Source of the DNA: Mucilaginibacter limnophilus
GTDB taxonomy: Bacteria > Bacteroidota > Bacteroidia > Sphingobacteriales > Sphingobacteriaceae
Length of the DNA stretch: 64,000 bases
Direction: 5' to 3'
NCBI RefSeq assembly: GCF_004005815.1
Contig: NZ_SACK01000003.1
Location: 1-64,000 of the forward strand
Under the pieces are notes generated by a model. It was given only the letters and a program-made list of their open reading frames with translations. It did no database searches and had not been told where the DNA came from. The translations under genes were made by a program, and so were the position numbers. Positions 1 through 9,513 of the stretch are shown here, piece by piece (position 1 is the first letter of the stretch; each line of letters starts with the position of its first letter).

Positions 1-749
1 CCGAACCCAACGGCCACTTTCCGCATAATCCCGAGCCACTGCCGGAGAACCTGACGGAAATAGCCAAAGTGGTCAAAGAAAAACAAGCCGACCTGGGCAT
101 CGTAACCGACCCTGATGTAGACAGGCTGTGCTTTGTAAATGAAGACGGAACGATGTTCGGTGAAGAATATACACTGGTAGCAGTAGCTGATTATGTACTG
201 AAACATACCAAGGGCAATACGGTATCCAACCTGTCTTCAACCCGTGCACTAAGGGATGTAACCGAACAAGCAGGCGGTACCTACAACGCGGCAGCGGTAG
301 GCGAAGTGAACGTAGTGACGAAGATGAAAGAAACCAATGCGGTGATCGGCGGTGAAGGCAATGGCGGGGTGATCTACCCTGAACTGCACTACGGCAGGGA
401 TGCGCTTGTTGGCATCGCCTTGTTCCTTACACATCTGGCAAAAGAGAACACCAGCATCTCACAACTAAAGGCAAGCTATCCTGAATACTTCATCTCCAAG
501 AACAAGATAGAGCTGCAGCCGGGCATGGATATCGACGCTTTGCTATCAAAAGTCGAAGAGAAGTACAAAGATCAGCCATATTCAACCATCGACGGGTTGA
601 AGATAGAATTCGGTAAGGAATGGGTACATTTGCGCAGGTCGAACACCGAGCCTATCATCAGGATATATTCAGAAAGCCGGTCGGAAGAAGCAGCCAACGC
701 TTTGGCGAATAAGCTGATCGGTGATATGAAGGAAATACTGGGGATTTAA
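1..749 (+). CDS. glmM: Phosphoglucosamine/phosphohexose mutase, C-terminal part (5' end outside window)
   Basis: Alpha-D-phosphohexomutase family; in Bacteroidota this type is annotated GlmM and would interconvert glucosamine-6-P and glucosamine-1-P for UDP-GlcNAc synthesis in the cytoplasm. The frame is open from base 3 to the stop at 747-749, so the N-terminal part with the phosphoserine loop lies upstream. The metal-binding loop DPDVDRL is encoded near bases 109-129, the sugar-binding GEGNGG motif near 352-370, and the C-terminal phosphate-binding loop RRSNTEP near 634-654. A GTG at 69 is internal, because homologous sequence (EPNGHFPHNPEP) continues upstream in the same frame. It could instead be a phosphomannomutase; the visible part does not fix the sugar. 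Confidence 0.88.
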   Translation, partial: EPNGHFPHNPEPLPENLTEIAKVVKEKQADLGIVTDPDVDRLCFVNEDGTMFGEEYTLVAVADYVLKHTKGNTVSNLSSTRALRDVTEQAGGTYNAAAVGEVNVVTKMKETNAVIGGEGNGGVIYPELHYGRDALVGIALFLTHLAKENTSISQLKASYPEYFISKNKIELQPGMDIDALLSKVEEKYKDQPYSTIDGLKIEFGKEWVHLRRSNTEPIIRIYSESRSEEAANALANKLIGDMKEILGI

Positions 750-759
750 TAAATACTTG

Positions 760-788
760 TTAGCGATGGGTTTCAAACCCATCGCTAA
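760..788. terminator. Hairpin downstream of glmM
   Basis: Perfect 14-bp inverted repeat (TTAGCGATGGGTTT, one central C, then its complement) starting 11 nt after the glmM stop and lying between it and the convergent regulator gene. The symmetry suits termination on either strand, but there is no clean T-tract, so it may instead be a small dispersed palindromic repeat. Confidence 0.5.
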
Positions 789-830
789 TTAATAAAACGA
801 TACATAGCGATGCGCTTTACCATCACTTTT

Positions 831-1190
831 TTATGCGATGGCATATTTAGCGACGCAACCGTTAACCGTATCAATAAGCTGCCGTTCATCTACCGGTTTG
901 TACAACCATGCATCACAACCAAACTTATTAGGTTCACTAAATTCAGATAATAGAATGACGGGAACGTTTGTAAGGGCTTGATGTGATTTTATCTGATGGC
1001 AAATACTTCCGCCATTATTTTCACTTAGCAAAAAGTCGAGCAATAGTACATTTGGTTTTTGCCACAATACCTGAGTAATAACATTATCTGAACTATTTAG
1101 CATCAACAACTCGAACCCCTGTGGCTCAAAAGCAGCACGTACTATATCAAGCACATGCTGATCATCGGTCAGGATCATAAGTTTTTTCAT
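831..1190 (-). CDS. Single-domain response regulator (CheY-like receiver)
   Basis: 119 residues, a receiver domain alone with no output domain. The acidic pair D9/D10, phosphoacceptor D52, S82 (the usual Ser/Thr switch position) and K98-P99 are all present, so it should be phosphorylatable. Stand-alone receivers usually act by protein contact with a kinase, flagellar/gliding component or phosphorelay partner. No kinase gene is adjacent; the neighbour is the divergent trehalose operon, 115 bp away. Start is the ATG at 1188-1190. Partner and output are unknown. Confidence 0.8.
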   Translation of the reverse strand: MKKLMILTDDQHVLDIVRAAFEPQGFELLMLNSSDNVITQVLWQKPNVLLLDFLLSENNGGSICHQIKSHQALTNVPVILLSEFSEPNKFGCDAWLYKPVDERQLIDTVNGCVAKYAIA

Positions 1191-1284
1191 ACCGGGGGTT
1201 TATAATTATATTAATAACTCATAAAAGTAATCGATTGTTTTTAATTAGAACGAAAATAATTAATCCAAAAAACAATATAGCAAA

Positions 1285-1307
1285 ATATGCATTATATAAG
1301 TGCATAT
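1285..1307 (+). promoter_or_regulatory. Inverted repeat overlapping the treX start codon
   Basis: ATATGCA (1285-1291) and TGCATAT (1301-1307) are perfect complements separated by 9 nt, and the right arm contains the first two bases of the ATG at 1306. It could be an operator for a dimeric regulator or an mRNA hairpin masking the start. Function is inferred from position only. Confidence 0.35.
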
Positions 1308-3468
1308 GGAAACAATTATTTATCCGGGTAAGCCATACCCACTTGGTTCCACATGGGACGGAAATGGCGTTAACTTTACATTATACGCAGACAATGCAAC
1401 CGGCGTTGAACTTTGTTTATTTGATTCACCTGAAAATGGTACGGAATCAAAAAGGATAAAACTTGTTGAACGTTCGCACCAGATTTGGCATATCTACGTA
1501 CCTGGTATAAAGCCGGGTCAATTATATGGTTACAGGGTTTACGGCCCCTACGAGCCGCAAAACGGGCATCGCTTTAACCCTAATAAATTACTAATCGATC
1601 CTTACGCGAAAGCTATTTCAGGCAGGATTGAATGGCACGATTCGTTGTTTGCATATGAAATAGGTCATCCTGATGAAGACCTCAGCTTTAGCGAAACAGA
1701 CAGCGCGCCATACATTCCAAAATCGGTTGTGATAGATAATAATTTCGACTGGGAAGGCGATGAACGGCCAAAAACACCGTATCATCAATCGGTAATATAT
1801 GAAGCGCATGTAAAAGGGCTTAGCATGCAACACCCTGAGGTTCCAAAAGAAATCCGTGGAACATACGCTGCTATAGGACATCCTGCTGTTATAAAGCACT
1901 TGAAGGACTTGGGTGTGACTGCAATCGAACTTATGCCTGTGCACCAGTTTGTTAACGATCGTTACCTCGTTGAAAAAGGACTGAAAAATTACTGGGGGTA
2001 TAATACCATCGGTTTCTTCGCACCCGATGTGGCATATTCTTCCTCAGGCGTTACCGGCGGTCAGGTTACTGAGTTCAAAACCATGGTAAAGGAGTTGCAT
2101 AAGGCGGGTATCGAGGTGATCCTGGACGTAGTATACAATCACACAGGGGAAGGCAACCAGATGGGGCCGACACTTTCTCTAAAAGGTATTGATAACACCT
2201 CATATTACCGTTTGGTTGAAGATGACAAGCGGTTTTACATGGATTACACCGGTACAGGTAACACGCTTAACGCCATGCTGCCCAATGTGTTAAGATATAT
2301 AATGGATAGCCTGCGTTATTGGATTGAGGAGATGCACGTTGATGGTTTTAGGTTCGACCTGGCATCTACACTGGCCCGTGAACTTCATGAGGTGAACCGT
2401 CTGAGCGGTTTCTTTGATATCATTTACCAGGACCCTATTATATCACAGGTTAAACTGATTGCTGAGCCATGGGATGTTGGTGAGGGTGGCTATCAGGTAG
2501 GTAAATTCCCGCCGGGTTGGGCTGAATGGAACGGTAAGTACCGTGATTGCATACGCGACTACTGGCGTGGTGCCGATAGTATGCTTGGTGAATTTGCACA
2601 GCGCTTTACCGGAAGTCCCGACCTTTACCAGGATGACAACCGACGCCCAACGGCAAGTATAAACTTCATTACCGCTCATGATGGTTTTACCCTGCATGAT
2701 CTGGTTAGCTATAACGAAAAACATAACGAGGCCAACGGCGAAGATAATAATGATGGTGAAAGCCACAACCGATCATGGAACTGTGGTGCTGAGGGTGAAA
2801 CGGATGACGAAGAAGTTATAGCATTACGTAACCAGCAAAAACGAAATTTACTGGCATCGCTGTTTCTGTCACAAGGTGTACCTATGATAGTAGCCGGTGA
2901 TGAAATTGGCCGTACACAACAAGGCAATAACAACGCCTATTGCCAGGACAATGAAATATCATGGTTAAACTGGGAGAAAGCGGATGATGACCTGTTAAAA
3001 TTTACCCAATCGCTTATACAATTCCGGAAAGACCACCCGGTATTCAAACGTAGGCGTTGGTTCCAGGGACAGCCGGTTACAGGCCGCGGGCTTGAAGATA
3101 TTGGCTGGTTTTTACCTGAAGGTACCGAAATGAGTGAGGATAACTGGAGCCATGATTTTGCCAAATCCTTAGCAGTATATCTGAACGGACGAGGAATACA
3201 CTCAGTTGGCCCAGAAGGTGAGCAGATAATTGATGATGATTTTTATGTGATTTTCAATGCCTTCCATGAATCATTAAACTATAAGCTTCCGCCAAAAAAA
3301 TATGGCACAAAATGGAAGAAAGTACTTGATACCAGCGAAGCAGAAGCCCAATCAAACACCTATGAAGCAGAAGAGGTTGTTTGTGTACAGGGACGATCGG
3401 TAGTGTTATTACAGCATAAACGAAATGATGAAAAAAATACAACCGGAAAAAAGAGCAATAGGGGTTAA
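1306..3468 (+). CDS. treX: Glycogen debranching enzyme TreX/GlgX type
   Basis: About 720 residues, GH13 isoamylase-type debranching enzyme cleaving alpha-1,6 branches of glycogen to give linear maltodextrins for TreY. An N-terminal CBM48-like beta domain (about residues 5-150) precedes the catalytic barrel. GH13 regions are visible: DVVYNHTGEG (region I), DGFRFD with nucleophile D351, AEPW with acid/base E387, and AHDGFTLHD with D459. The ATG at 1306 is preferred over the in-frame GTG at 1300 because it gives METIIYPGKPYPLG, the usual family start. The 3' end overlaps treZ by 44 nt, so this is the first gene of a translationally coupled operon treX-treZ-treY/malQ. Typical length; no defects seen. 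Confidence 0.93.
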   Translation: METIIYPGKPYPLGSTWDGNGVNFTLYADNATGVELCLFDSPENGTESKRIKLVERSHQIWHIYVPGIKPGQLYGYRVYGPYEPQNGHRFNPNKLLIDPYAKAISGRIEWHDSLFAYEIGHPDEDLSFSETDSAPYIPKSVVIDNNFDWEGDERPKTPYHQSVIYEAHVKGLSMQHPEVPKEIRGTYAAIGHPAVIKHLKDLGVTAIELMPVHQFVNDRYLVEKGLKNYWGYNTIGFFAPDVAYSSSGVTGGQVTEFKTMVKELHKAGIEVILDVVYNHTGEGNQMGPTLSLKGIDNTSYYRLVEDDKRFYMDYTGTGNTLNAMLPNVLRYIMDSLRYWIEEMHVDGFRFDLASTLARELHEVNRLSGFFDIIYQDPIISQVKLIAEPWDVGEGGYQVGKFPPGWAEWNGKYRDCIRDYWRGADSMLGEFAQRFTGSPDLYQDDNRRPTASINFITAHDGFTLHDLVSYNEKHNEANGEDNNDGESHNRSWNCGAEGETDDEEVIALRNQQKRNLLASLFLSQGVPMIVAGDEIGRTQQGNNNAYCQDNEISWLNWEKADDDLLKFTQSLIQFRKDHPVFKRRRWFQGQPVTGRGLEDIGWFLPEGTEMSEDNWSHDFAKSLAVYLNGRGIHSVGPEGEQIIDDDFYVIFNAFHESLNYKLPPKKYGTKWKKVLDTSEAEAQSNTYEAEEVVCVQGRSVVLLQHKRNDEKNTTGKKSNRG

Positions 3469-5263
3469 TTTTAACGCTTCCGGAGAAGCGGAAATATTGG
3501 TATGGGCTCCTCTTGTTAGAAAAGTTTCATTGGTGATAAGTGAGCGGAATGAGCGCCTCGAATTAAATCAGGAAGAATATGGTTACTGGCAGCTTACAAC
3601 AACAATGCTAAAACCGGGTGATACCTATAAGTTTTTACTTGATGACGAAACCGAACGGCCCGATCCTGCATCTGTTTCTCAACCTGAAGGAGTGCATGGC
3701 GCGTCGAAAGCCATTAATCTTAAAGCTTTTAAGTGGAGTGATGAGGCTTGGGTAAATCCGCGTATGCAGGATTATATTTTTTATGAGTTACATACCGGTA
3801 CATTTACGCCTGAAGGTACATTTGCGGCCATTGAAGAAAAGCTCGACTATCTTATTGAACTTGGCATCACAGCCATTGAGATAATGCCGGTAGCGCAATT
3901 TCCGGGGAATAGAAACTGGGGGTACGATGGCGTGTTTCCGTTCGCTACGCAGAATAGTTATGGCGGTGCCGAAGGTTTGATGCATTTGGTGGATGCCTGC
4001 CATGCAAAAGGTATGGCAGTTGTGCTTGATGTGGTGTACAACCACATGGGACCTGAAGGTAATTACTTTAATGATTTCGGTCCGTATTTTACTGATAAGT
4101 ACAACACACCATGGGGCAACGCCATCAATTTTGACGATGCCTGGTGCGACGCGGTTCGACATTACTTCATCGAAAACGTATTAATGTGGTTTCGGGATTT
4201 TCATATCGATGCTTTACGCCTTGACGCTGTGCATGCGATAAAGGATTTCAGTCCGACGCATATCCTTCGTGAAATAAAACAACATACCGACGCGCTTACA
4301 GCCATAACCGGTAAAAAGTATCATTTGATTGCCGAAACTGATCTGAACGATCCAAGATTTATAAACCCGTTAGATAAACAGGGTTACGGACTTGACGCAC
4401 AATGGATTGATGAGTTTCACCATGCATTGCGTGTAACGGCCGGCGAAGAACGCAGTGGATATTACAGTGATTTCGAGGGCATAAATCATCTTGCTAAGGC
4501 ATACGCCGACGCATACATCTATAACGGCATTTACTCGCCACATCGCCAGAAAACTTTCGGTGCGAAAACTGATAACGAAGGCAAACAGTTTGTGGTTTTT
4601 TCCCAAAACCATGATCAGGTAGGTAACCGTATGCTTGGTGAACGAACCAGTACGCTTGTGAGCTTCGAAATGCAAAAGCTGATGGCCGCTGCTGTTTTAG
4701 TTGCTCCTTATCTGCCAATGCTGTTTATGGGCGAGGAGTGGAGTGAGCCGCATCCGTTCCTGTATTTCACCAGCCATACCGATAAAGACTTAGCCGAGGC
4801 CGTACGAAAAGGTCGCAAAGAAGAATTTAAGGCTTTCCATGCGCAAGGCGAAGCGCCTGATCCTCAGTCCGAAGAAACCTTTAATGAATCAAAACTACAG
4901 TGGGATTTATCTCAACAGGGGAAACATGCGGTGATGCTTAACTATTACCAAGCGCTTACCAGGCTGAGAAAGGAAAATAAGCCGTTAAGTACTCTTAATC
5001 GTAAAAATTTAAGCGTAACATTTGATAATGAACAACAAACTCTTATTCTGCGCCGCTGGCATGAAAGTGAGCATGTTTGCTGCGTGATGAATTTTTCAAA
5101 ACAAGAGCAAATGGTATCGCTTCCTGCTGATGCCGACTGGCGTTTATCATTCAGCAGCGCTGATGAGCAGTGGGGCGGAAGTTCATCTTTTACACGCATA
5201 ACCGAAGGTACTGTAACCATAAGTCCTGAATCGATCATAATTTTTGTGAATAATCATGTTTAA
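3425..5263 (+). CDS. treZ: Malto-oligosyltrehalose trehalohydrolase
   Basis: 612 residues, GH13. It hydrolyses the alpha-1,4 bond next to the terminal trehalose unit made by TreY, releasing free trehalose in the cytoplasm. An N-terminal E-set domain (about 1-95) precedes the barrel. Visible GH13 motifs are DVVYNHMGPEGNYF, DALRLDAVHAI with nucleophile D267, IAETD with E304, and NHDQVGNR with D397. The C-terminal beta domain is complete. It begins inside the end of treX and its stop overlaps the treY start by 8 nt, which implies coupled translation and coordinated dosage of the trehalose enzymes. Two adjacent ATGs (3425, 3428) are possible starts. Confidence 0.94.
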   Translation: MMKKIQPEKRAIGVNFNASGEAEILVWAPLVRKVSLVISERNERLELNQEEYGYWQLTTTMLKPGDTYKFLLDDETERPDPASVSQPEGVHGASKAINLKAFKWSDEAWVNPRMQDYIFYELHTGTFTPEGTFAAIEEKLDYLIELGITAIEIMPVAQFPGNRNWGYDGVFPFATQNSYGGAEGLMHLVDACHAKGMAVVLDVVYNHMGPEGNYFNDFGPYFTDKYNTPWGNAINFDDAWCDAVRHYFIENVLMWFRDFHIDALRLDAVHAIKDFSPTHILREIKQHTDALTAITGKKYHLIAETDLNDPRFINPLDKQGYGLDAQWIDEFHHALRVTAGEERSGYYSDFEGINHLAKAYADAYIYNGIYSPHRQKTFGAKTDNEGKQFVVFSQNHDQVGNRMLGERTSTLVSFEMQKLMAAAVLVAPYLPMLFMGEEWSEPHPFLYFTSHTDKDLAEAVRKGRKEEFKAFHAQGEAPDPQSEETFNESKLQWDLSQQGKHAVMLNYYQALTRLRKENKPLSTLNRKNLSVTFDNEQQTLILRRWHESEHVCCVMNFSKQEQMVSLPADADWRLSFSSADEQWGGSSSFTRITEGTVTISPESIIIFVNNHV

Positions 5264-8200
5264 TCCGGTTTCTACATATCGAATACAATTTAATAAGGAC
5301 TTCACTTTTAAGCAATTTAAAGAGATAATATCTTATTTAAAAAATCTTGGAGTAAGTACCATTTATGCTTCACCGATATTCGAAGCTACCCCTGGCAGTA
5401 CGCATGGTTATGATGTATTAAACCCGCATCGTATCAATCCGGAGATTGGCACTATTCAGGAACTCAGAGAAATAAGCGCCGAACTTAAAGAAGCCGCTAT
5501 TAGCTGGGTGCAGGATATTGTGCCTAATCACATGGCTTACGACCCGGGCAACATTTGGCTGATGGATGTACTGGAGCGTGGAGCACAATCTTTTTACGCC
5601 GGCTTCTTCGACATGTCAGGTATAAGCGACCTGTTCAGCGGGCCGGTTATGGTGCCTTTTTTGGGTGATGACGTCGATAACGTTTTAAACAACGGCGAGC
5701 TAAAGGTAGCTGTAGCCAATAACCGCTTGGTACTGAAATATTATGACAGCGCATATCCCCTTAAAATATCATCATATGCCGATATTTTAGGAAAAGGCGA
5801 AACTAACGAAGCAATAACTCAGTTAGCACGCCTGTCAAACAGCATAAAAGATATTACCGAAGCACCGGAATATAATAAAGCTGCAGATGAGTTTTTGCTG
5901 CAGTTTAAGTCGTTACTTAAAAATAAAACCGTATCTCAGGCGGTAAACCAGAACATTGAAGCGGTTAATTTCGAAAAGGAATTTTTACAAAAGCTGGTAA
6001 ATGATCAATACTATCGCCTATGCAACTGGCAGCAAACAGACAGCCAGATCAATTTCCGTCGCTTTTTTACGGTTAATGGGCTGATATGCCTTAACATACA
6101 GGAAAAGCACGTATTTGATTATTACCATAAGTTCATCCAGTCTTTATTAAAAGAAGGCATATTCCAAGGGCTGCGTGTAGATCATATTGATGGCTTATAT
6201 GATCCTGTTGGATATCTGCAGGACTTGCGCCGATTGGCAGGCGACGAGGTATATATCGTTGTTGAAAAAATACTTGAAAATGGCGAGCAGATACCGTCCG
6301 ACTGGCCGATACAAGGTAATACCGGTTACGATTTCCTGGCTATAGTAAACAATTTATTGACTGACAAACAAGGTGAGGAAGCGTTTACTGATCTATATAA
6401 AAACATTGGCGTCGATACAAAACCTATAGAGGAACAGATATGGGATAAGAAGGGTTATATCCTTCACAACCATATGGCTGGTGAACTGGATAACCTGACA
6501 AATTACTTCATTAAACTTAATTTACCGGTTGAAAATCAACAAGTTGCCCGGGAAAAATTAAAAGCTGTAATTGCTCGCTTCTTAGTCTATTGCCTGGTGT
6601 ATAGATACTATGGCAATAGCTTTCCGCTTGCTGAAAATGAAGCAAAGCTTGTACAGCAGATTTTTGAGCGTATCAGGGAAAGGGATAAAGATCTTTCGGA
6701 AGCAACTGAAGTACTGGAAAATGCTCTATTAAAACGTCCCCGTGAAAACGACATAACTTACAATGAAAGTGCGTTGAAATTTTACCAGCGTTGCATGCAG
6801 CTTACTGGTCCGCTGATGGCTAAAGGCGTTGAGGATACGCTGATGTACACTTACAACCGCTTTATTGGTCATAATGAAGTGGGTGACGCACCTGAAAGTT
6901 TTGGGTTGCCGGTCGATGATTTTCATGACATAATGCAGGAGCGTTTGAAGTTATGGCCATTATCAATGAACGGCACATCAACTCATGACACTAAAAGGGG
7001 CGAAGATGTACGGGCTAGATTAAATGTACTTACTGCCGCGCCCGAGCTTTGGGAACGTCAGCTTAAAGAATGGCAAGAGATCGATAGTAATGCACAGAGT
7101 GACATACCCGATGCGAATGATAAATATCTGATCTACCAAACCTTGTTAGGCGCTTACCCGATGCCGGGCCAGGGCGATGATAACTTTGCCGAGCGTGTAC
7201 ACCAGTATCTGGAAAAGGCGCTTCGCGAAGCTAAAGTTAAATCTAACTGGACAGCGCCGAATGAAAAGTATGAAGCCGCGGCAAAAAATTTCGCAACCGG
7301 ACTGCTTGAAGATGAAACATTTCGTAAAAGCTTTGATGCCTTCCATGCAAAAATCGCCGATCATGGGATTATCAACTCGCTGGCTCAGGTTATTCTGAAG
7401 TTCACCTGCCCGGGCACGCCTGACATTTACCAGGGATGTGAACGCTGGGATTTAAGCCTGGTTGACCCTGATAATCGCCGCCCGGTTGATTATCAGCTTA
7501 GCAATAAACTGCTTACTGAACTTGAAAAGAGCGGCATAAATCAATTATGGAATGAGCGCTATAACGCCAAAATAAAGCTTTGGCTTAGCAACTTGTTGTT
7601 GAATCTGCGTAAGCAAAACATCCGGCTTTTTGAAAAAGGTGAGTATGTGCCGCTTAAAGTTAAAGGTAAGTACAAAGAAAATATCCTGGCTTTTACGCGT
7701 GAACAGGGGGGTAACCGGCTGATTGTGATTATTCCGTTGTATCTGATTAGTATTTGCGAAGAACAGCAAACGGAGATCAATAATATCAACTGGAAAAACA
7801 CCCGCGTGATTTTGCCGGGCGGAGTTAACGGAAATGTGCAAAACCTGCTGACAGGAGACAAAGTTGATATTGAAGAAGAATTGACAGTTGGAGATATATT
7901 CACCGGACTGCCGTTTGCATTGCTTTTACAAAAGCGTCCGGAAAACCCAAGAGGTGCAGGTATATTGATGCACATCAGTTCGTTGCCATCAGCATACGGA
8001 ATCGGAGATTTTGGCCCCGAAGCAAAGCAGTTCGCCGACTTTTTAAACCGAGCCAATTTAAAATACTGGCAACTGCTGCCCTTAAGCCCGATTGAAGAAG
8101 GCGCCGGATTCTCGCCATACAGCTCATTTTCAAGCATGGGCGGCAATACGTTTTTTATCAATCCGGAAATGCTGGCTGAAGATAGGCTGATAAGTACCAA

Positions 8201-9437
8201 TACTTTAAAAAAGCACAGGAATAAGCCAGCTGATAAAGCTGATTACCACGCCGCAGAAACCATTCGTGATGAGGTTTTTGAGGAAGCTTGGACTAATTTC
8301 AAGAACAATAACTCACTTAATGATCTTGACGCTTTTTGTGAAAAAGAAAACGCCTGGCTAAATGATCTTGCGCTATATGTTGTGCTAAAAAAATATCATG
8401 GCGGTAAGCCTTGGTACCAATGGCAGGATAACTATAAATTACGTGATGAAAAAGCTTTAAAATCTTTCGCTAAAAAACATCAGGACGAGATCCAAAAAAC
8501 CAGGTGGCTGCAATTTGTTTTCAGTAGGCAGTGGAACGGCTTAAAACAATATTGTAACTCGCTGAGCATAAAAATCATTGGCGATATGCCTTTTTATGTG
8601 AGTTACGACTCAGTTGATGTTTGGGCAAACCCTGAAATTTTTAGTTTGGATGAAAACGGCGACATGGTGGGTATGGCCGGTGTTCCGCCCGATTACTTTA
8701 ACGAAAACGGACAGCTTTGGGGTATGCCGGTTTTCCGCTGGGATAAAGTAAAGGAAACAGGCTATAAATGGTGGATACAACGTATCCGGAAGAACATTGA
8801 ATTGTTTGATATTGTCCGTTTAGATCATTTCAGGGCATTTTCAACTTATTGGGAGGTTCCGGCAGGTGAAGAAACTGCAAAGAACGGGAAATGGGTTCAG
8901 GGCCCTGGCAGTGATTTCTTTATCACCATGAAAAACGAATTTGGCAAGTTGCCTTTCATAGCCGAAGATCTGGGTGACGTTGATGATGCCGTATTTGAGC
9001 TTCGTGATGAGTTTGATTTACCAGGTATGCGGGTATTGCAGTTTGCTTTTGGCGATGATATGCCGAACTCAGAGTTTATACCGCATAACTACATAAAAAA
9101 CACCATAGCATACACCGGCACTCACGATAACAATACCACCAAGGGCTGGTACCGGCAGGATACCGATAAACATGTTCGCAAACAGGTTAAACAATACACC
9201 CATCGTAAAGTTAACGAGGGTAATATTCATGAAGTGCTGAACGCACTGGCTTTGTCTTCAGTAGCTGAAACTGTAATATTACCTGTGCAAGATGTGATTG
9301 GTCTTGATGAAACAGCCCGCATGAACATGCCATCATCAGTTGAAGGTAACTGGCTATGGCGTTTATTACCCAAACAGTTGGAAGAACAACATGAAGTTCA
9401 ACTAAAGCAATGGGTGTGGATGTATAACCGCTATTAA
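5256..9437 (+). CDS. treY-malQ: Bifunctional malto-oligosyltrehalose synthase / 4-alpha-glucanotransferase fusion
   Basis: 1393 residues in one uninterrupted frame. Residues 1 to about 890 are TreY (GH13), which converts the reducing-end alpha-1,4 bond of maltodextrin to the alpha,alpha-1,1 bond: STHGYDV, LRVDHIDGL with D309, VEKIL with E337 and HDTKRGEDVRARL with D578 are all present. Residues about 895-1393 form a complete GH77 amylomaltase starting GAGILMHISSLPS (G900): RLDHFRAF with nucleophile D1190, AEDLGD with E1237 and THDNNT with D1291. Both modules keep their catalytic triads, so both should be active. The join (about 885-899, QKRPENPRG) is short. MalQ could lengthen the short maltodextrins TreY/TreZ leave behind. 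Starts 8 nt before the treZ stop. The fusion is the unusual part; how widespread it is I cannot tell here. Confidence 0.95.
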   Translation: MFNPVSTYRIQFNKDFTFKQFKEIISYLKNLGVSTIYASPIFEATPGSTHGYDVLNPHRINPEIGTIQELREISAELKEAAISWVQDIVPNHMAYDPGNIWLMDVLERGAQSFYAGFFDMSGISDLFSGPVMVPFLGDDVDNVLNNGELKVAVANNRLVLKYYDSAYPLKISSYADILGKGETNEAITQLARLSNSIKDITEAPEYNKAADEFLLQFKSLLKNKTVSQAVNQNIEAVNFEKEFLQKLVNDQYYRLCNWQQTDSQINFRRFFTVNGLICLNIQEKHVFDYYHKFIQSLLKEGIFQGLRVDHIDGLYDPVGYLQDLRRLAGDEVYIVVEKILENGEQIPSDWPIQGNTGYDFLAIVNNLLTDKQGEEAFTDLYKNIGVDTKPIEEQIWDKKGYILHNHMAGELDNLTNYFIKLNLPVENQQVAREKLKAVIARFLVYCLVYRYYGNSFPLAENEAKLVQQIFERIRERDKDLSEATEVLENALLKRPRENDITYNESALKFYQRCMQLTGPLMAKGVEDTLMYTYNRFIGHNEVGDAPESFGLPVDDFHDIMQERLKLWPLSMNGTSTHDTKRGEDVRARLNVLTAAPELWERQLKEWQEIDSNAQSDIPDANDKYLIYQTLLGAYPMPGQGDDNFAERVHQYLEKALREAKVKSNWTAPNEKYEAAAKNFATGLLEDETFRKSFDAFHAKIADHGIINSLAQVILKFTCPGTPDIYQGCERWDLSLVDPDNRRPVDYQLSNKLLTELEKSGINQLWNERYNAKIKLWLSNLLLNLRKQNIRLFEKGEYVPLKVKGKYKENILAFTREQGGNRLIVIIPLYLISICEEQQTEINNINWKNTRVILPGGVNGNVQNLLTGDKVDIEEELTVGDIFTGLPFALLLQKRPENPRGAGILMHISSLPSAYGIGDFGPEAKQFADFLNRANLKYWQLLPLSPIEEGAGFSPYSSFSSMGGNTFFINPEMLAEDRLISTNTLKKHRNKPADKADYHAAETIRDEVFEEAWTNFKNNNSLNDLDAFCEKENAWLNDLALYVVLKKYHGGKPWYQWQDNYKLRDEKALKSFAKKHQDEIQKTRWLQFVFSRQWNGLKQYCNSLSIKIIGDMPFYVSYDSVDVWANPEIFSLDENGDMVGMAGVPPDYFNENGQLWGMPVFRWDKVKETGYKWWIQRIRKNIELFDIVRLDHFRAFSTYWEVPAGEETAKNGKWVQGPGSDFFITMKNEFGKLPFIAEDLGDVDDAVFELRDEFDLPGMRVLQFAFGDDMPNSEFIPHNYIKNTIAYTGTHDNNTTKGWYRQDTDKHVRKQVKQYTHRKVNEGNIHEVLNALALSSVAETVILPVQDVIGLDETARMNMPSSVEGNWLWRLLPKQLEEQHEVQLKQWVWMYNRY

Positions 9438-9462
9438 ACACCTCTTGAGTGGGGGAAAACCT

Positions 9463-9492
9463 TTTGCACTTCGCGCCGAATAACTACCTTTG
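9463..9492 (+). promoter_or_regulatory. Promoter of alaS (Bacteroidota type)
   Basis: -33 TTTG at 9463-9466, an 18-nt spacer, and -7 TACCTTTG at 9485-9492, matching the Bacteroidota TTTG/TAnnTTTG consensus. The alaS ATG lies 21 nt beyond, giving a short leader of roughly 15 nt. It separates alaS from the trehalose operon. Confidence 0.65.
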
Positions 9493-9513
9493 CACACCAA
9501 AAACAGTTTGTAA

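Noticed and set aside
1300..1305. GTG at 1300 as treX start
   Set aside because: ATG two codons later gives the expected family N-terminus.
1618..1944. Antisense frames inside treX and other long genes
   Set aside because: They are shadows of real coding sequences without their own start context or recognisable products.
5256..9437. Two separate genes treY and malQ
   Set aside because: No stop codon or restart signal occurs at the junction near 7920-7955, and the frame is continuous.
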